The notes beneath the pieces are model-generated. The model was not told the DNA's origin. It worked only from the letters and a program-made list of their open reading frames with translations, and did no database searches. The position numbers were made by a program, and so were the translations under genes. This document shows, one piece after another, positions 40,701-49,301 of a stretch of DNA of 64,000 bases. The stretch lies in the NCBI RefSeq assembly GCF_003119115.1, contig NZ_CP022367.1, forward strand, positions 1,725,001-1,789,000, read 5' to 3'. This stretch comes from Azospirillum sp. TSH58. Its GTDB lineage: Bacteria; Pseudomonadota; Alphaproteobacteria; Azospirillales; Azospirillaceae. Numbering within the stretch: position 1 is the stretch's first letter; the number at the start of each line of letters is the position of its first letter.

Positions 40701-41218
40701 CCCAACTGCTCGACTTCCAGGTCGCCGCGGTCGCCCTGGCCGCCGCGCTCGCCACCATCGCCATCTGGGCGCCGCGCCGGCTGTGGGTGAAGGTGTCGGC
40801 GGTCGCCGTCTCCATCGGCTTCATGCCCGTGGCCTACGCCGGCATGGCCGACCTGCTGAGCAAGCCGAAGCCGGTCCGCATGGAGTGGGCGCAGAGCGCC
40901 ACCGCCCAGGCCACCATCCTGGGCGCCCAGATCAAGGAGGGGCAGGGGATCTACCTGTGGCTCCAGCTGGAGGGCGGGGCCGAGCCGCGTTACTACAAGC
41001 TGGCCTGGGACCAGAAGCTGGCCGAACAGCTGCAGCAGGCGATGCGCGAGGCGGAGAGGAACCGGTCCGGCATGGCGATGACGCTGCCCTTCGAGAAGAC
41101 GCTGGACCCCGACAAGCCTAAATTCTACGCCCTGCCGCAGCCCCAGCTCCCGGAGAAGAACGGCGAGGAGGGCGGGCCGGGACCGATGGTCTACCGCCAC
41201 CCCGGCATGGACGCCTGA
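40697..41218 (+). CDS. Membrane protein of unknown function, third gene of channel operon
   Basis: A 173-residue protein with two hydrophobic segments near the N-terminus (FQVAAVALAAALATIAIWA and VSAVAVSIGFMPVAYAGMADLL) followed by a soluble part with GIYLWLQLEGGAEPRYYKLAWDQ and a Pro-rich C-terminus. I do not recognise it. GGGAGGAAATC gives a strong ribosome site, and the ATG overlaps the previous stop. Whether a homologue follows the second channel copy cannot be seen because the window ends. Confidence 0.78.
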   Translation: MTQLLDFQVAAVALAAALATIAIWAPRRLWVKVSAVAVSIGFMPVAYAGMADLLSKPKPVRMEWAQSATAQATILGAQIKEGQGIYLWLQLEGGAEPRYYKLAWDQKLAEQLQQAMREAERNRSGMAMTLPFEKTLDPDKPKFYALPQPQLPEKNGEEGGPGPMVYRHPGMDA

Positions 41219-41260
41219 CGCCGCGAATTCGACCGGGCCGTGACGCTGGGTGAGGCGCGC

Positions 41261-41647
41261 TTACCCCAGCTTCACGTACCCCCGCTCGATCACCCGTTCC
41301 GCCGCCTCGAAGACCGCCTGCATCTCCTCGTAGGCGCGGCGGACGCGGGCCAGCTCCTCGATGGCGGCGGCGTTGGGGTGCCGGTGATCCGCCACCTTCA
41401 GCCCGGCGCGCAGATAGTCCGCCCGCAGCTCCGCCACCCGGACGGCCATGCGCAGGAAGGAGGTCTGGTCGAGGTTGGGAAGCTCGCGCCCCATCACCTC
41501 GCAGTTCGCCTCCAGGACCGCCGCCTCCATGTTCTCCAGGAAGTGGATGATCCGGTGCCGCGACGTGCTTTCCGCCGCTTCCGGCGTCAGCAGCTTGTCA
41601 ACCTTGCCCTTGGCGTATTCGCCGATGATCTTGCCGCCCATGCCCAT
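41261..41647 (-). CDS. Hypothetical helical protein
   Basis: A 128-residue, all-helical soluble protein beginning MGMGGKIIGEYAKGKVDKLL; unknown family. A long amphipathic stretch near the C-terminus (IEELARVRRAYEEMQAVFEAAERVIERGY) suggests coiled-coil interaction. GGAGGCGAGCC lies before the ATG. It converges on the channel operon. Confidence 0.75.
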   Translation of the reverse strand: MGMGGKIIGEYAKGKVDKLLTPEAAESTSRHRIIHFLENMEAAVLEANCEVMGRELPNLDQTSFLRMAVRVAELRADYLRAGLKVADHRHPNAAAIEELARVRRAYEEMQAVFEAAERVIERGYVKLG

Positions 41648-41816
41648 GGCTCGCCTCCGCGGTCGTCCCGATGCCGAGACGGTGCATTGTCGCATGGGAA
41701 TCCTTACCAAATGCTGCCGGAAGGGCGTTCCGGTATTCCCACATTGCACGATGCATCCCGCGGACGATCGTGCTAGGGAATCCGCCCTCGATTCCAGGTC
41801 GCAACGGTAGGCGCGC

Positions 41817-42683
41817 ATGTCCGGTACCGCTTCTGAATACATCCTCACCGTCTCGTGCCCCGATGCGGTGGGCATCGTCTATGCCGTGTCGGGCTTCCTG
41901 GCGGAGCGGTCGTGCAACATCATCGACAGCGCGCAGTTCGGCGACCGCGGGACCAATCTGTTCTTCCTGCGCATCCACTTCTCCGCCGAGCCGTCGGGGC
42001 CGTCGCAGGCGGAGCTTCAGGCGGCCTTCGCCGAGCAGGTGGCCGAGCGCTTCGGCATGACCTGGAAGCTGCACGACGCCGGGCGGCGCCAGCGGGTGCT
42101 GATCATGGTCTCGAAGTTCGGGCATTGCCTGAACGACCTGCTGTACCGCTACCGCACCGGCTATCTGCCGATCGAAATCCCGGCCATCGTGTCCAACCAC
42201 CGTGATTTCTACCAGCTCGCGGCGTGGCACAACATTCCCTTCCATTACCTGCCGGTGTCCAACGACAGCAAGGCCCAGCAGGAGGCCCGGCTGCTGGAGA
42301 TCGCGGAGCAGGAGAAGGTCGATCTGGTCGTGCTCGCCCGCTACATGCAGGTGCTGTCCCCGGCCCTGTGCGAGCGGATGGCCGGGCGGGTGATCAACAT
42401 CCACCATTCCTTCCTGCCCAGCTTCAAGGGCGCCAAGCCGTACCATCAGGCGCACGCCCGCGGCGTGAAGCTGATCGGCGCCACGGCCCATTACGTCACC
42501 TCGAACCTCGACGAGGGGCCGATCATCGAGCAGGAGGCGGAGCGCGTCGACCACACGATGACGCCCGACGACCTGGTGGCCATCGGGCGCGACATCGAGA
42601 ACATCGTGCTCGCTCGGGCGGTCCGCTACCACGTCGAACACCGCGTCCTGCTGAACGGCGGGCGCACCGTCGTCTTCAAGTAG
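41817..42683 (+). CDS. purU: Formyltetrahydrofolate deformylase
   Basis: Hydrolyses 10-formyl-THF to formate and THF, balancing one-carbon pools and supplying formate for PurT. The 288 residues contain an N-terminal ACT domain (YILTVSCPDAVGIVYAVSGF) and a formyltransferase domain with the catalytic region HHSFLPSFKGAKPYHQAHARG, then LIGATAHYVTSNLDEGPIIEQ. The ATG at 41817 follows GGTAGGCGCGC. The stop is followed by a 16-bp duplication. Confidence 0.93.
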   Translation: MSGTASEYILTVSCPDAVGIVYAVSGFLAERSCNIIDSAQFGDRGTNLFFLRIHFSAEPSGPSQAELQAAFAEQVAERFGMTWKLHDAGRRQRVLIMVSKFGHCLNDLLYRYRTGYLPIEIPAIVSNHRDFYQLAAWHNIPFHYLPVSNDSKAQQEARLLEIAEQEKVDLVVLARYMQVLSPALCERMAGRVINIHHSFLPSFKGAKPYHQAHARGVKLIGATAHYVTSNLDEGPIIEQEAERVDHTMTPDDLVAIGRDIENIVLARAVRYHVEHRVLLNGGRTVVFK

Positions 42684-42715
42684 GGCGGTCTTCAGGCAAG
42701 GCGGTTCTCAGGCAA
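42668..42715. repeat. Degenerate 16-bp tandem repeats at the purU end
   Basis: GGCGGTCTTCAGGCAA and GGCGGTTCTCAGGCAA are contiguous from 42684, two bases different. The preceding CGTCGTCTTCAAGTAG, which contains the purU stop, looks like a more diverged copy. Confidence 0.65.
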
Positions 42716-42747
42716 CGCCGTCTGACCTCCGCACCCCTCCGGGAACC

Positions 42748-43542
42748 TCAGTGCTTCATGGCGAGCGAGGCTTCCTCGGGGTGGGGGGTGAAGACGGCGC
42801 GGGTGATCGCCTGTTCGATCTGCTCGCGGGTGAAGGGCTTGGGGATCACCGGGCCCAGATGCTCCAGCCCCTGCTTGGCCAGCTCGTTGGGGAAGGCGGT
42901 GACGAAGATCACCGGCAGGAAGCGCTTGCGGCGGAGTTCCCGCGCCACCTCGATCCCGTTGTCGCCCTCGGCCAGACGGATGTCCATCAGCGCCAGCGTC
43001 GGGGAGTGGCGGGAGGCCAAGGTCAGCGCCTCGTCCATGGTGGCGGCGTTGCCGCAGACGGTGTGGCCCATGCCGCGCACCGTCTCCGCCAGATCGAAGG
43101 CGATGATGGCGTCGTCCTCGACGATCAGGATCGTCGCCGTCAGCTTCGACCGCACCCGCTCGCGCGCGAAGTTCAAGCGCTCCACGGCGTCTTCCGGGGC
43201 GATGCCCAGCACCGTGGCGGCGTCGGCGACCGGCAGATCCTCCAGGTTGACCAGCAGATACAGCCGGCGGTCCATCTCGTCCAGGCTGTGCAGCGCGGCT
43301 TCGACCGGATGGGCGCCGGGCGCGCCGGCCCGGGCGCCCGAGCTGTCCTGCAGCTGGTTCAGGTACCGGTAGAGCGAGCCGCGCGACAGGTCCGCCGCCG
43401 CCGACCCGCCCGGCCCGTCCAGGCACCATTCCAGCGTGCGCGTCACCAGGGCATCCCCCTGCGTCGACGTGCCGGTCAAGGCCCGCGCATAGCGTCGCAG
43501 ATAAGGCAGATGTTCCATCAGGTGGCGGGTGTTCTGATCCAT
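42748..43542 (-). CDS. phyR: General stress response regulator PhyR
   Basis: Response regulator of the alphaproteobacterial general stress response. The N-terminal half is sigma-factor-like (HLPYLRRYARALTG...) and mimics EcfG to bind the anti-sigma factor NepR; the C-terminal half is a receiver with acidic pocket LIVEDDAIIAFD, phospho-acceptor Asp in LMDIRL, FVTAF and Lys in IPKPF. Length 264 is normal. nepR and ecfG, often adjacent, are not seen nearby. The convergent neighbour is purU. Confidence 0.9.
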   Translation of the reverse strand: MDQNTRHLMEHLPYLRRYARALTGTSTQGDALVTRTLEWCLDGPGGSAAADLSRGSLYRYLNQLQDSSGARAGAPGAHPVEAALHSLDEMDRRLYLLVNLEDLPVADAATVLGIAPEDAVERLNFARERVRSKLTATILIVEDDAIIAFDLAETVRGMGHTVCGNAATMDEALTLASRHSPTLALMDIRLAEGDNGIEVARELRRKRFLPVIFVTAFPNELAKQGLEHLGPVIPKPFTREQIEQAITRAVFTPHPEEASLAMKH

Positions 43543-44121
43543 GACGTTTTCCCCGTACCTCCAGCCAGTGCGGACCGCCGAGTGGCGCTGGCTTGCCTGC
43601 CGCGTTTCCCGGACTTTCCCGAATGTTCCCGTCCGAACGCTTACAAAGTTAAGTTCATATGGCGCAGTTCGCGCCGTATCGGGAGTGACGACGAAAGGGT
43701 TATTCGGGATAGCTTGATCGGATTAAGTCCCTTCGCCGGACGGGAGGCGTCCTACCCCGTTCGCTTGGGCGCGGCACCCCTCGGGACTGTGCGCCGACGT
43801 TCGGTGCGCTGCAGATGCGAGGGCGGCGGAACAATCGGCCGGGGGCGGTTGTTGGGAGTGCCAATGGTGTGATTCCTCCCTGAACCGCCAGTCACTGCCG
43901 CCGCAGCGCCTGTCCCAGCGGGGACGCGCCGGCGGCGTTTTTTTGCACGGCGTCAAAAAAAAGCGCGCCGGTGGGCTTGCGCCGGGATGAGTGCGATATT
44001 ACTGACTGTCCCCGGCGTCGCGCACCGGTGGCGGAACGGCCTGGAGGCCTTCCGGCATCGCCTCGCCAGACCCGTGCCTGTCGAACCGCGTATGCCAGGG
44101 CCGCGCATGCCAGAGTCGCGA
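43543..44121. other. Intergenic region upstream of phyR
   Basis: About 580 bp without a supportable gene. It contains an AT-rich spot (TTACAAAGTTAAGTTCATATGG near 43640) and an inverted pair around 43929-43971 in which CGGCGGCGTTTTTTT faces AAAAAAAAGCGCGCCGG, possibly a bidirectional terminator. An ATG at 43987 in frame with the next gene could move that gene's start upstream. I found no convincing EcfG-type promoter for phyR. Confidence 0.45.
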
Positions 44122-44685
44122 ATGACCGAACCAGATTTCGACCCGGCAGACCCTGGTCCGCCCGAATCCGATCCGTCGGTGACCGACGGTGTCGCGCCGG
44201 ACGAACTGGCGGATTTCCACGCCTGGCGGCAGCGCGTGGTCGGCACCAACATTTCCGACAAGACCCTGCTCGCCACCGATTATCTCAATCACTTCAACGA
44301 AATCGTGATGCTGATCGAGATGATTCCGGACATGCCGGACATGCTGGAGGAATGCCTGATCTGGCAGCCCAAGAGCTATCCGGAGCATTTCCGCGACAGC
44401 GGCTTCTCGGACAAGGATCTCGCCATCGAGGCGTACGGCCACGTCCCGGCCAAGTTCAAGCGGCCGTTCGAGGACACCATCGCCCAGGCGCATCAGGTGG
44501 TCCGCCACACGCTGGAGCGCGTCTCGGTCGACATCAAGGATGGGGCGACCGACAAGCTGCGGATGGACTGCCAGACCTCGGTCGCGATGATCCACCGGAT
44601 CATCCAGGTCGCCAACGGCATCATCCACGGCACCGCCCACGTCATGGAGCAGGCGGAAATCGACCTGTATCTGAGCGACGAATAA
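44122..44685 (+). CDS. Hypothetical helical protein
   Basis: A 187-residue acidic protein of unknown family. After a Pro/Asp-rich start (MTEPDFDPADPGPPESDPSV) it is helical: FHAWRQRVVGTN, LNHFNEIVMLIEMIPDMPDMLEE, KLRMDCQTSVAMIHRIIQVANG. No membrane segment. In-frame ATGs at 43987, 44092 and 44107 exist; 44122 is preferred because the upstream extension is Arg/Pro-rich and unlikely. The start is uncertain. Confidence 0.6.
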   Translation: MTEPDFDPADPGPPESDPSVTDGVAPDELADFHAWRQRVVGTNISDKTLLATDYLNHFNEIVMLIEMIPDMPDMLEECLIWQPKSYPEHFRDSGFSDKDLAIEAYGHVPAKFKRPFEDTIAQAHQVVRHTLERVSVDIKDGATDKLRMDCQTSVAMIHRIIQVANGIIHGTAHVMEQAEIDLYLSDE

Positions 44686-44735
44686 TCGGCGCCGCGCTCG
44701 GGATGAAAACGCCCGATCCCTGCGCAGATGATTAT

Positions 44736-44752
44736 TGCTTGTGCACCAAGCA
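44736..44752. promoter_or_regulatory. Candidate MarR operator
   Basis: TGCTTG-TGCAC-CAAGCA is a near-perfect palindrome about 110 bp upstream of the marR-type gene, as expected for autoregulation of a MarR family repressor. Match by eye only. Confidence 0.5.
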
Positions 44753-44860
44753 TTCCTTCCTTGCATGGCTCAAAGGCCGAGCGTCCAACTACAGTAAGCC
44801 TTCGAACAAAGAAGAGGCGGCGCTGCGGCGGATGCCTCCCACCGGGAGTGGAGACAGACC

Positions 44861-45394
44861 GTGAAGGGACCCGCCACCGCAGCGGCCGAGACATCGGCCG
44901 AGGCGCAGGGGGACGTGTCGGTCGATGTGGAGGCTGCGGCTGACCTTGCCGCCTCCCCGGAGATGCGCCTCTGGTTGCGTCTTTCGGCGTGCGCCGTTCT
45001 GATCGGCGCCCGGCTGCGCAGCCGTCTGCGCGACGAGTTCAGCACCACCCAGCCGCGTTTCGACCTGCTGAGCCTGCTCGAGCGACAGCCGGAAGGGCTG
45101 ACCATGGGCGAACTGTCGAAACGCATGATGGTCACCAACGGGAACGTCACCGGCATTGTAGAACGGCTGTCCACGGACGGGCTGGTCACGCGCGCCGCGG
45201 CGTCGAACGACCGGCGCATGCAGTTCGTCCGGATCACTCCCGAAGGCAGCGCCTTGGCGCAGGCCATCGCGGCGGCGCAACGCCGCTGGCTGGCCGAACT
45301 GACGGGGGGAATGCCCCACGGTGACGTGGTCCAACTGATGGGTTTGTTGGGAAAGCTCAAGAAAACGGTGCGCGGCGGAGGCGTCAGGGGATGA
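44861..45394 (+). CDS. MarR-family transcriptional regulator
   Basis: A 177-residue MarR-type winged-helix regulator: helices LRLSACAVLIGARLRSRLRDEF, recognition region TMGELSKRMMVTNGNVTGIVERL, wing LVTRAAASNDRRMQFVRIT. The GTG start has GGGAGTGGAGACA upstream. Its stop overlaps the ATG of the aryl-CoA ligase, so it most likely controls this operon in response to an aromatic acid or its CoA ester (inference). Confidence 0.9.
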   Translation: MKGPATAAAETSAEAQGDVSVDVEAAADLAASPEMRLWLRLSACAVLIGARLRSRLRDEFSTTQPRFDLLSLLERQPEGLTMGELSKRMMVTNGNVTGIVERLSTDGLVTRAAASNDRRMQFVRITPEGSALAQAIAAAQRRWLAELTGGMPHGDVVQLMGLLGKLKKTVRGGGVRG

Positions 45395-47028
45395 TTCGGT
45401 CCGGTCATATCGACAGTTTCACGCGCGACCGGCTGCCGCCGCCGGAGCAGATGCCCGAATTTTCCTACGACCGCCCCGAACTCGCCTATCCCGAGCGTCT
45501 GAACGCCGCCGCAGCCCTGCTGGATGTCTGGCGCGAGCGCGGCTGGGACGAGCGTCCCTGCGTCATCGGGAACGGCGACGTGTGGAGCTATGGCCGCTTC
45601 CGCGACACGGTGGACCGCATCGCGCGGCTGCTCGCCGAGCGCTTCGGCATTGTTCCGGGCAACCGCGTGCTGGTGCGCGGGACCAACACGCCGATGCTGG
45701 CCGCCTGCTGGCTGGCGGTGCTGAAGGCCGGCGCGGTGGTGGTGCCGACCATGCCGCTGCTGCGCGCGACGGAGCTGGAAAGCATCATCGAGCGCGCCGC
45801 CGTCTCGCTGGCGCTGTGCGACGCGCGTTTTTCCAAGGATCTGAACGCCGCGGCGGACACGATGGGCGGAGGGATGCCCGTTGTCACCTTCAACGGCGGC
45901 GACCTCGAAGGGCGGCTGGAGGAGACCGACGCCGGCTTCACCGCGGTGGACACCGCCGCCGACGATGTGGCGCTGATCGCCTTCACCTCCGGCACCACCG
46001 GCAAGCCCAAGGCGACCGCGCATTTCCACCGGGACCTCCTGGCCGTGGCCGACCTGTCGCCGCAATCGCTGCTGAAGACGGGCGGCGACGATGTGTTCTG
46101 CGGGACGCCGTCGCTCGCCTTCGCCTATGGGCAGGGGGGGATGCTGCTCTTCCCGCTGCGGGTGGGGGCGTCGGTCGTGCTGCTGGACCGGGCCACGCCG
46201 GAACGGCTGCTGGAGGTGACCGCAAGGCACAAGGCGACGGTGATGTTCACCGTGCCGACCGTCTACCGCGCCATGACCGCGCGGATCGAGGAAGACCCGG
46301 CCCTGGCCGAGGGGCTGCGCACGCTGCGCACCTGCGTCTCGGCGGGGGAGCCGCTGCCCGCCACCACGCTGGAGGGCTGGCAGGCGGTGACGGGGATGGA
46401 GATCCTCGACAGCTTCGGCACCACGGAGATGCTCAACGCCGTTCTGCATTCGCCGCCCGGCGCCGTGCGGCCCGGCGCCACCGGGACGGTGGTTCCGGGA
46501 TACGAGGCCCGCGTGGTCGACGACAGCCTGACCCCGCTGCCCCCCGGCCAGATCGGGCGGCTGGCCGTGCGCGGCCCGACCGGCTGCATCTATCTCGACG
46601 ACCCGCGCCAGGAGAACTATGTGCAGGGCGGCTGGAACCTGACCGGCGACGCCTTCCGCATGGATGAGGACGGCTATTTCTGGTATCACGCGCGGACCGA
46701 CGACCTGATCGTCTCCGCCGGCTACAAGATTTCCGGCCTGGAGGTGGAGGACGTCCTGCTCGGCCACGAGGCGGTGGAGGAATGCGCGGTCATCGCGGCG
46801 CCCGATCCGCTGCGCGGCTCCATCCCCAAGGCCTTCATCGTCACCCGCGACGGCGTGCGGCCCAGCGACGATCTGGCGGAACGGCTGCAATGCTACGTCA
46901 AGGACCGGATCGCCCCCTACAAGTACCCCCGCGCGGTGGAGTTCCTGGAACAGTTGCCCCGGACGGAAACGGGCAAGATCCAGCGCTACAAACTGCGGCA
47001 GAGGGAATGGGTCGAGAACGAGGATTGA
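45391..47028 (+). CDS. Benzoate/2-aminobenzoate-type CoA ligase
   Basis: Adenylate-forming acid:CoA ligase of 545 residues. P-loop IAFTSGTTGKPKATAHFH, A5 DSFGTTEM, A7 WNLTGD, A8 YHARTDDLIVSAGYKISG and A10 Lys in PRTETGKIQRYKLR are complete. The N-terminus (DRLPPPEQMPEF...) and overall pattern are those of the benzoate/2-aminobenzoate-CoA ligase group, so an aromatic substrate is probable; the exact acid is not. No dearomatising or monooxygenase genes accompany it. Coupled to the MarR gene by an ATGA overlap. Confidence 0.88.
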   Translation: MIRSGHIDSFTRDRLPPPEQMPEFSYDRPELAYPERLNAAAALLDVWRERGWDERPCVIGNGDVWSYGRFRDTVDRIARLLAERFGIVPGNRVLVRGTNTPMLAACWLAVLKAGAVVVPTMPLLRATELESIIERAAVSLALCDARFSKDLNAAADTMGGGMPVVTFNGGDLEGRLEETDAGFTAVDTAADDVALIAFTSGTTGKPKATAHFHRDLLAVADLSPQSLLKTGGDDVFCGTPSLAFAYGQGGMLLFPLRVGASVVLLDRATPERLLEVTARHKATVMFTVPTVYRAMTARIEEDPALAEGLRTLRTCVSAGEPLPATTLEGWQAVTGMEILDSFGTTEMLNAVLHSPPGAVRPGATGTVVPGYEARVVDDSLTPLPPGQIGRLAVRGPTGCIYLDDPRQENYVQGGWNLTGDAFRMDEDGYFWYHARTDDLIVSAGYKISGLEVEDVLLGHEAVEECAVIAAPDPLRGSIPKAFIVTRDGVRPSDDLAERLQCYVKDRIAPYKYPRAVEFLEQLPRTETGKIQRYKLRQREWVENED

Positions 47029-47438
47029 CCGGGGAGCGGGCGGCCCACGCACCGCTGGTGCAGTTCCTGCTGTTCGTGGTGGTCGGCTGCGCGGCGGCGG
47101 TCGGCCATTACGGCGTGCTGATCGCCCTGTCGGAGCTGGCGGCGGCCCCGCCGGTCCTGGCCTCGGCGGCGGGATTCCTCGTCGGCGGCGTCATCAGCTA
47201 CCTGCTGAACTACGGCCATGTCTTCCGCAGCGAGCAGGAGCACCTGCCCACCGCCACGAAGTTCGTGGCCGTCGCGGCGGTGGGGCTGTGCCTGAACAGC
47301 GCCATCATGTGGGTTTTGGCCCAGCGGCTGGGCCTGCATTACCTGCCGGCCCAGCTCACCGCCACGGCGCTGGTGATGCTGTGGAGCTTCGGCGCGAACC
47401 GCTACTGGACCTTCAAGGCCGGATCGCCCGCCGCCTGA
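47007..47438 (+). CDS. GtrA-family membrane protein
   Basis: A 143-residue protein with four membrane helices (FLLFVVVGCAAAVGHYGVLI, LASAAGFLVGGVISYLLNYG, FVAVAAVGLCLNSAIMWVLA, ALVMLWSFGANRYWTF). GtrA proteins are thought to flip or transfer lipid-linked sugars. The terminal NRYWTF is characteristic. ATG 47007 overlaps the ligase by 22 bp; TTG 47025 is possible. The 3' end overlaps the convergent methyltransferase by 37 bp. Confidence 0.85.
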   Translation: MGRERGLTGERAAHAPLVQFLLFVVVGCAAAVGHYGVLIALSELAAAPPVLASAAGFLVGGVISYLLNYGHVFRSEQEHLPTATKFVAVAAVGLCLNSAIMWVLAQRLGLHYLPAQLTATALVMLWSFGANRYWTFKAGSPAA

Positions 47439-48199
47439 GCGCCGGTCGTCGCGCCATGAGGGCGGGCGACGAAGGAATGGCGGTGCGGCGTCGGGCCGAT
47501 GTTCTTCGCCAGACGGTCGCCCTTCAGGCCGGCGGCGGACAGCCGGTCCTGCAACTCCGCCGGCGTGTAGGTGGAAAAGCCGGCCTCGCGCCGGATGCGC
47601 CGGTAATCGGACAGGGCCATGCGCCCCAACCCCATCAGCGCCGCCATCAGGAAGCCGTGCCGGCGCGCCATGCTGAGCTGGCTGGCGATGTCGCGCAGCA
47701 TCGGCGTGTCGGGTTCCACCACGTCGGCGATCAGGATGCGCCCCCGCGCCCCGATCAGATGGCGCCACCGGTGAAGGACCCCCTCCAGCTCCTCGCGCGG
47801 GATGTATTGCAGCACGGAGACGGCCAGCACCAGATCGACGCTTCCCGACGTCAGGGCGGCGAGGTCGTCATCGTCGAGAACCCGGATTCCCGGATGGCCG
47901 GACAGCCGCTCGCGCAGGCGTTGCCGCACCGCGGGGGCGGCGTCGTACAGCCAGACGTTCCGGCAGCGCTTCGCCATGGCTTCCGCCGCCAGCGCGTCAC
48001 CGCAGCCGAAATCCAGGACGGTCCCCCCCTCCGGAAGATGGGCGTCGAGGTCGTTCTGCAGGCAGGCGAAATGCGCTTCCAGATTGCGTTGATTCGCGTA
48101 GATGGCGTTGGGCCGGTTCCAGAAGTCGACCCAGCCGCTGGAACCCTGGCCGCCCGGTGGTCCGGACGACACCCCATTGTTATGCCCGTTGTTTTGCAT
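47402..48199 (-). CDS. SAM-dependent methyltransferase
   Basis: A 265-residue class I methyltransferase. SAM motif TVLDFGCGDALAAEAMA, acidic loop at LYDAAP, and motif LVLAVSVLQYIP. ATG 48199 is chosen (AAGGGATGCGGGAC upstream); ATG 48208 has no usable spacing. Substrate unknown. It is downstream of the HpnK-like gene on the same strand, and next to GtrA, so a role in lipid- or surface-glycan modification is possible. Confidence 0.83.
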   Translation of the reverse strand: MQNNGHNNGVSSGPPGGQGSSGWVDFWNRPNAIYANQRNLEAHFACLQNDLDAHLPEGGTVLDFGCGDALAAEAMAKRCRNVWLYDAAPAVRQRLRERLSGHPGIRVLDDDDLAALTSGSVDLVLAVSVLQYIPREELEGVLHRWRHLIGARGRILIADVVEPDTPMLRDIASQLSMARRHGFLMAALMGLGRMALSDYRRIRREAGFSTYTPAELQDRLSAAGLKGDRLAKNIGPTPHRHSFVARPHGATTGAQAAGDPALKVQ

Positions 48200-48333
48200 G
48201 TCCCGCATCCCTTTTCATGGGTCGTTTCCTGCCGAGGGGATTGTGTTGTTCGTCTCTTCGCCAGGAAGAGCCCCCTCGGTCCGACCGTGTCGTAACGATC
48301 GTAGGTGCGAACAATCGCAACGGTCAAGAATGA

Positions 48334-48354
48334 CCGGCGGGACTATGCCGCCGG
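48334..48354 (-). terminator. Hairpin after the HpnK-like gene
   Basis: CCGGCGG (48334-48340) pairs with CCGCCGG (48348-48354), seven base pairs and a 7-nt loop, beyond the 3' end of the minus-strand deacetylase. There is only a weak T-rich tail. Confidence 0.35.
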
Positions 48355-48380
48355 AGGGTGCGGCGAAGCGGAAGGCCGTC

Positions 48381-49256
48381 TCAGGCCGCCGGGAACGCGG
48401 CGAAGCGGGCGAGCCGGATGTTCCGCTCGGCGAGCAGGGCGGCGAAGGCCGGGCTTTTCAGATAGTCGTGCTCGACCTTGCGCTGGTCCACCAGCGGGTC
48501 GGCGCGGCGCAGGGCCTCGTCCGGGATGCCGGGATGGACCATCACCAGCAGCCGCCCGGCGGGACGGTCGAGGAACCGCGCCATAAGCTCCGGGAAGGGC
48601 TGGCGTCCGGAGAAGTCGTAGACCCCGGCGAAGCGGTCGTTGGCGGGAATGCCGCGCGCCCGCACCAGCCGGGCCAGCCCGCCGCCCAGCCCGCCGATCA
48701 GCAAGGTCTTCGGCACCGCCACGCCCCGCCGCAGAATCGCGGCCACCGGCTCCCCGCACAGGCGGACATAGGCGCCGGGCAGGGCGGTCAGGGCGTCGGC
48801 GACCGCGTCGCGCACGGTGGGAAGCTGGTGGACGTGCTGGTGACCGTCGATGTAGGCGGGCGGCCCGCCCCAGGCCGCGGCGAAGGCATCGAGCTGACGG
48901 GCCAGCTCCGCCCGGATTTCCCGGGGGTCGAGGCCGCCCGTGTAGGCCAGCTTCATCAGCCGCCCCAGCGGCGGCAGCTTACCGTCCGGCGCCAGTCTGG
49001 GCAGGGAACCCAGCGGCGGCTGGTCGGTCAGGGTGAAATGCAGCCCGACGTCGGCCTTGTCGGACAGTTCCTTCAGCGCCGCCGCTCCCTCCGCCCAATA
49101 GGGGCACAGCGTCATGGCCGAGGTGGCGGTCAGGCGCCCGGCGGCGATCAGGTCGCGGATGGCCTCGTTGACGCCCGGCGACAGGCCGTAGTCATCGGCG
49201 CAGAGCAGGACCGGATGCATGGAACGCGGGACTGGGGTGGTGTCGGTGTCGGGCAT
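48381..49256 (-). CDS. ChbG/HpnK-family deacetylase
   Basis: YdjC/ChbG-fold carbohydrate deacetylase of 291 residues. The metal-binding motif is LCADDYGLSPGVN (Asp pair) with IDGHQHVHQLP (His pair) and a final MVHPG. HpnK members act in hopanoid side-chain synthesis; ChbG acts on diacetylchitobiose. Adjacent methyltransferase and GtrA genes favour a lipid-linked sugar. ATG 49256 gives a Thr/Pro-rich start; ATG 49220 (MHPVLLCADDYG) fits the family better and is an alternative. Divergent from hutI. Confidence 0.85.
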   Translation of the reverse strand: MPDTDTTPVPRSMHPVLLCADDYGLSPGVNEAIRDLIAAGRLTATSAMTLCPYWAEGAAALKELSDKADVGLHFTLTDQPPLGSLPRLAPDGKLPPLGRLMKLAYTGGLDPREIRAELARQLDAFAAAWGGPPAYIDGHQHVHQLPTVRDAVADALTALPGAYVRLCGEPVAAILRRGVAVPKTLLIGGLGGGLARLVRARGIPANDRFAGVYDFSGRQPFPELMARFLDRPAGRLLVMVHPGIPDEALRRADPLVDQRKVEHDYLKSPAFAALLAERNIRLARFAAFPAA

Positions 49257-49301
49257 GGCGATGTAAGGTGGGGTGGACAGCGGCGCTAAGCCGGGGAGGG
49301 G

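Noticed and set aside
39359..41218. Zorya-type defence system (MotA-like ZorA)
   Set aside because: No ZorB, helicase or nuclease partner is present; the second protein has a different periplasmic domain.
43543..43700. EcfG-type promoter (GGAAC...GTT) for phyR
   Set aside because: A GGGAAC occurs on the minus strand near 43628, but no GTT follows at 16-17 bases.
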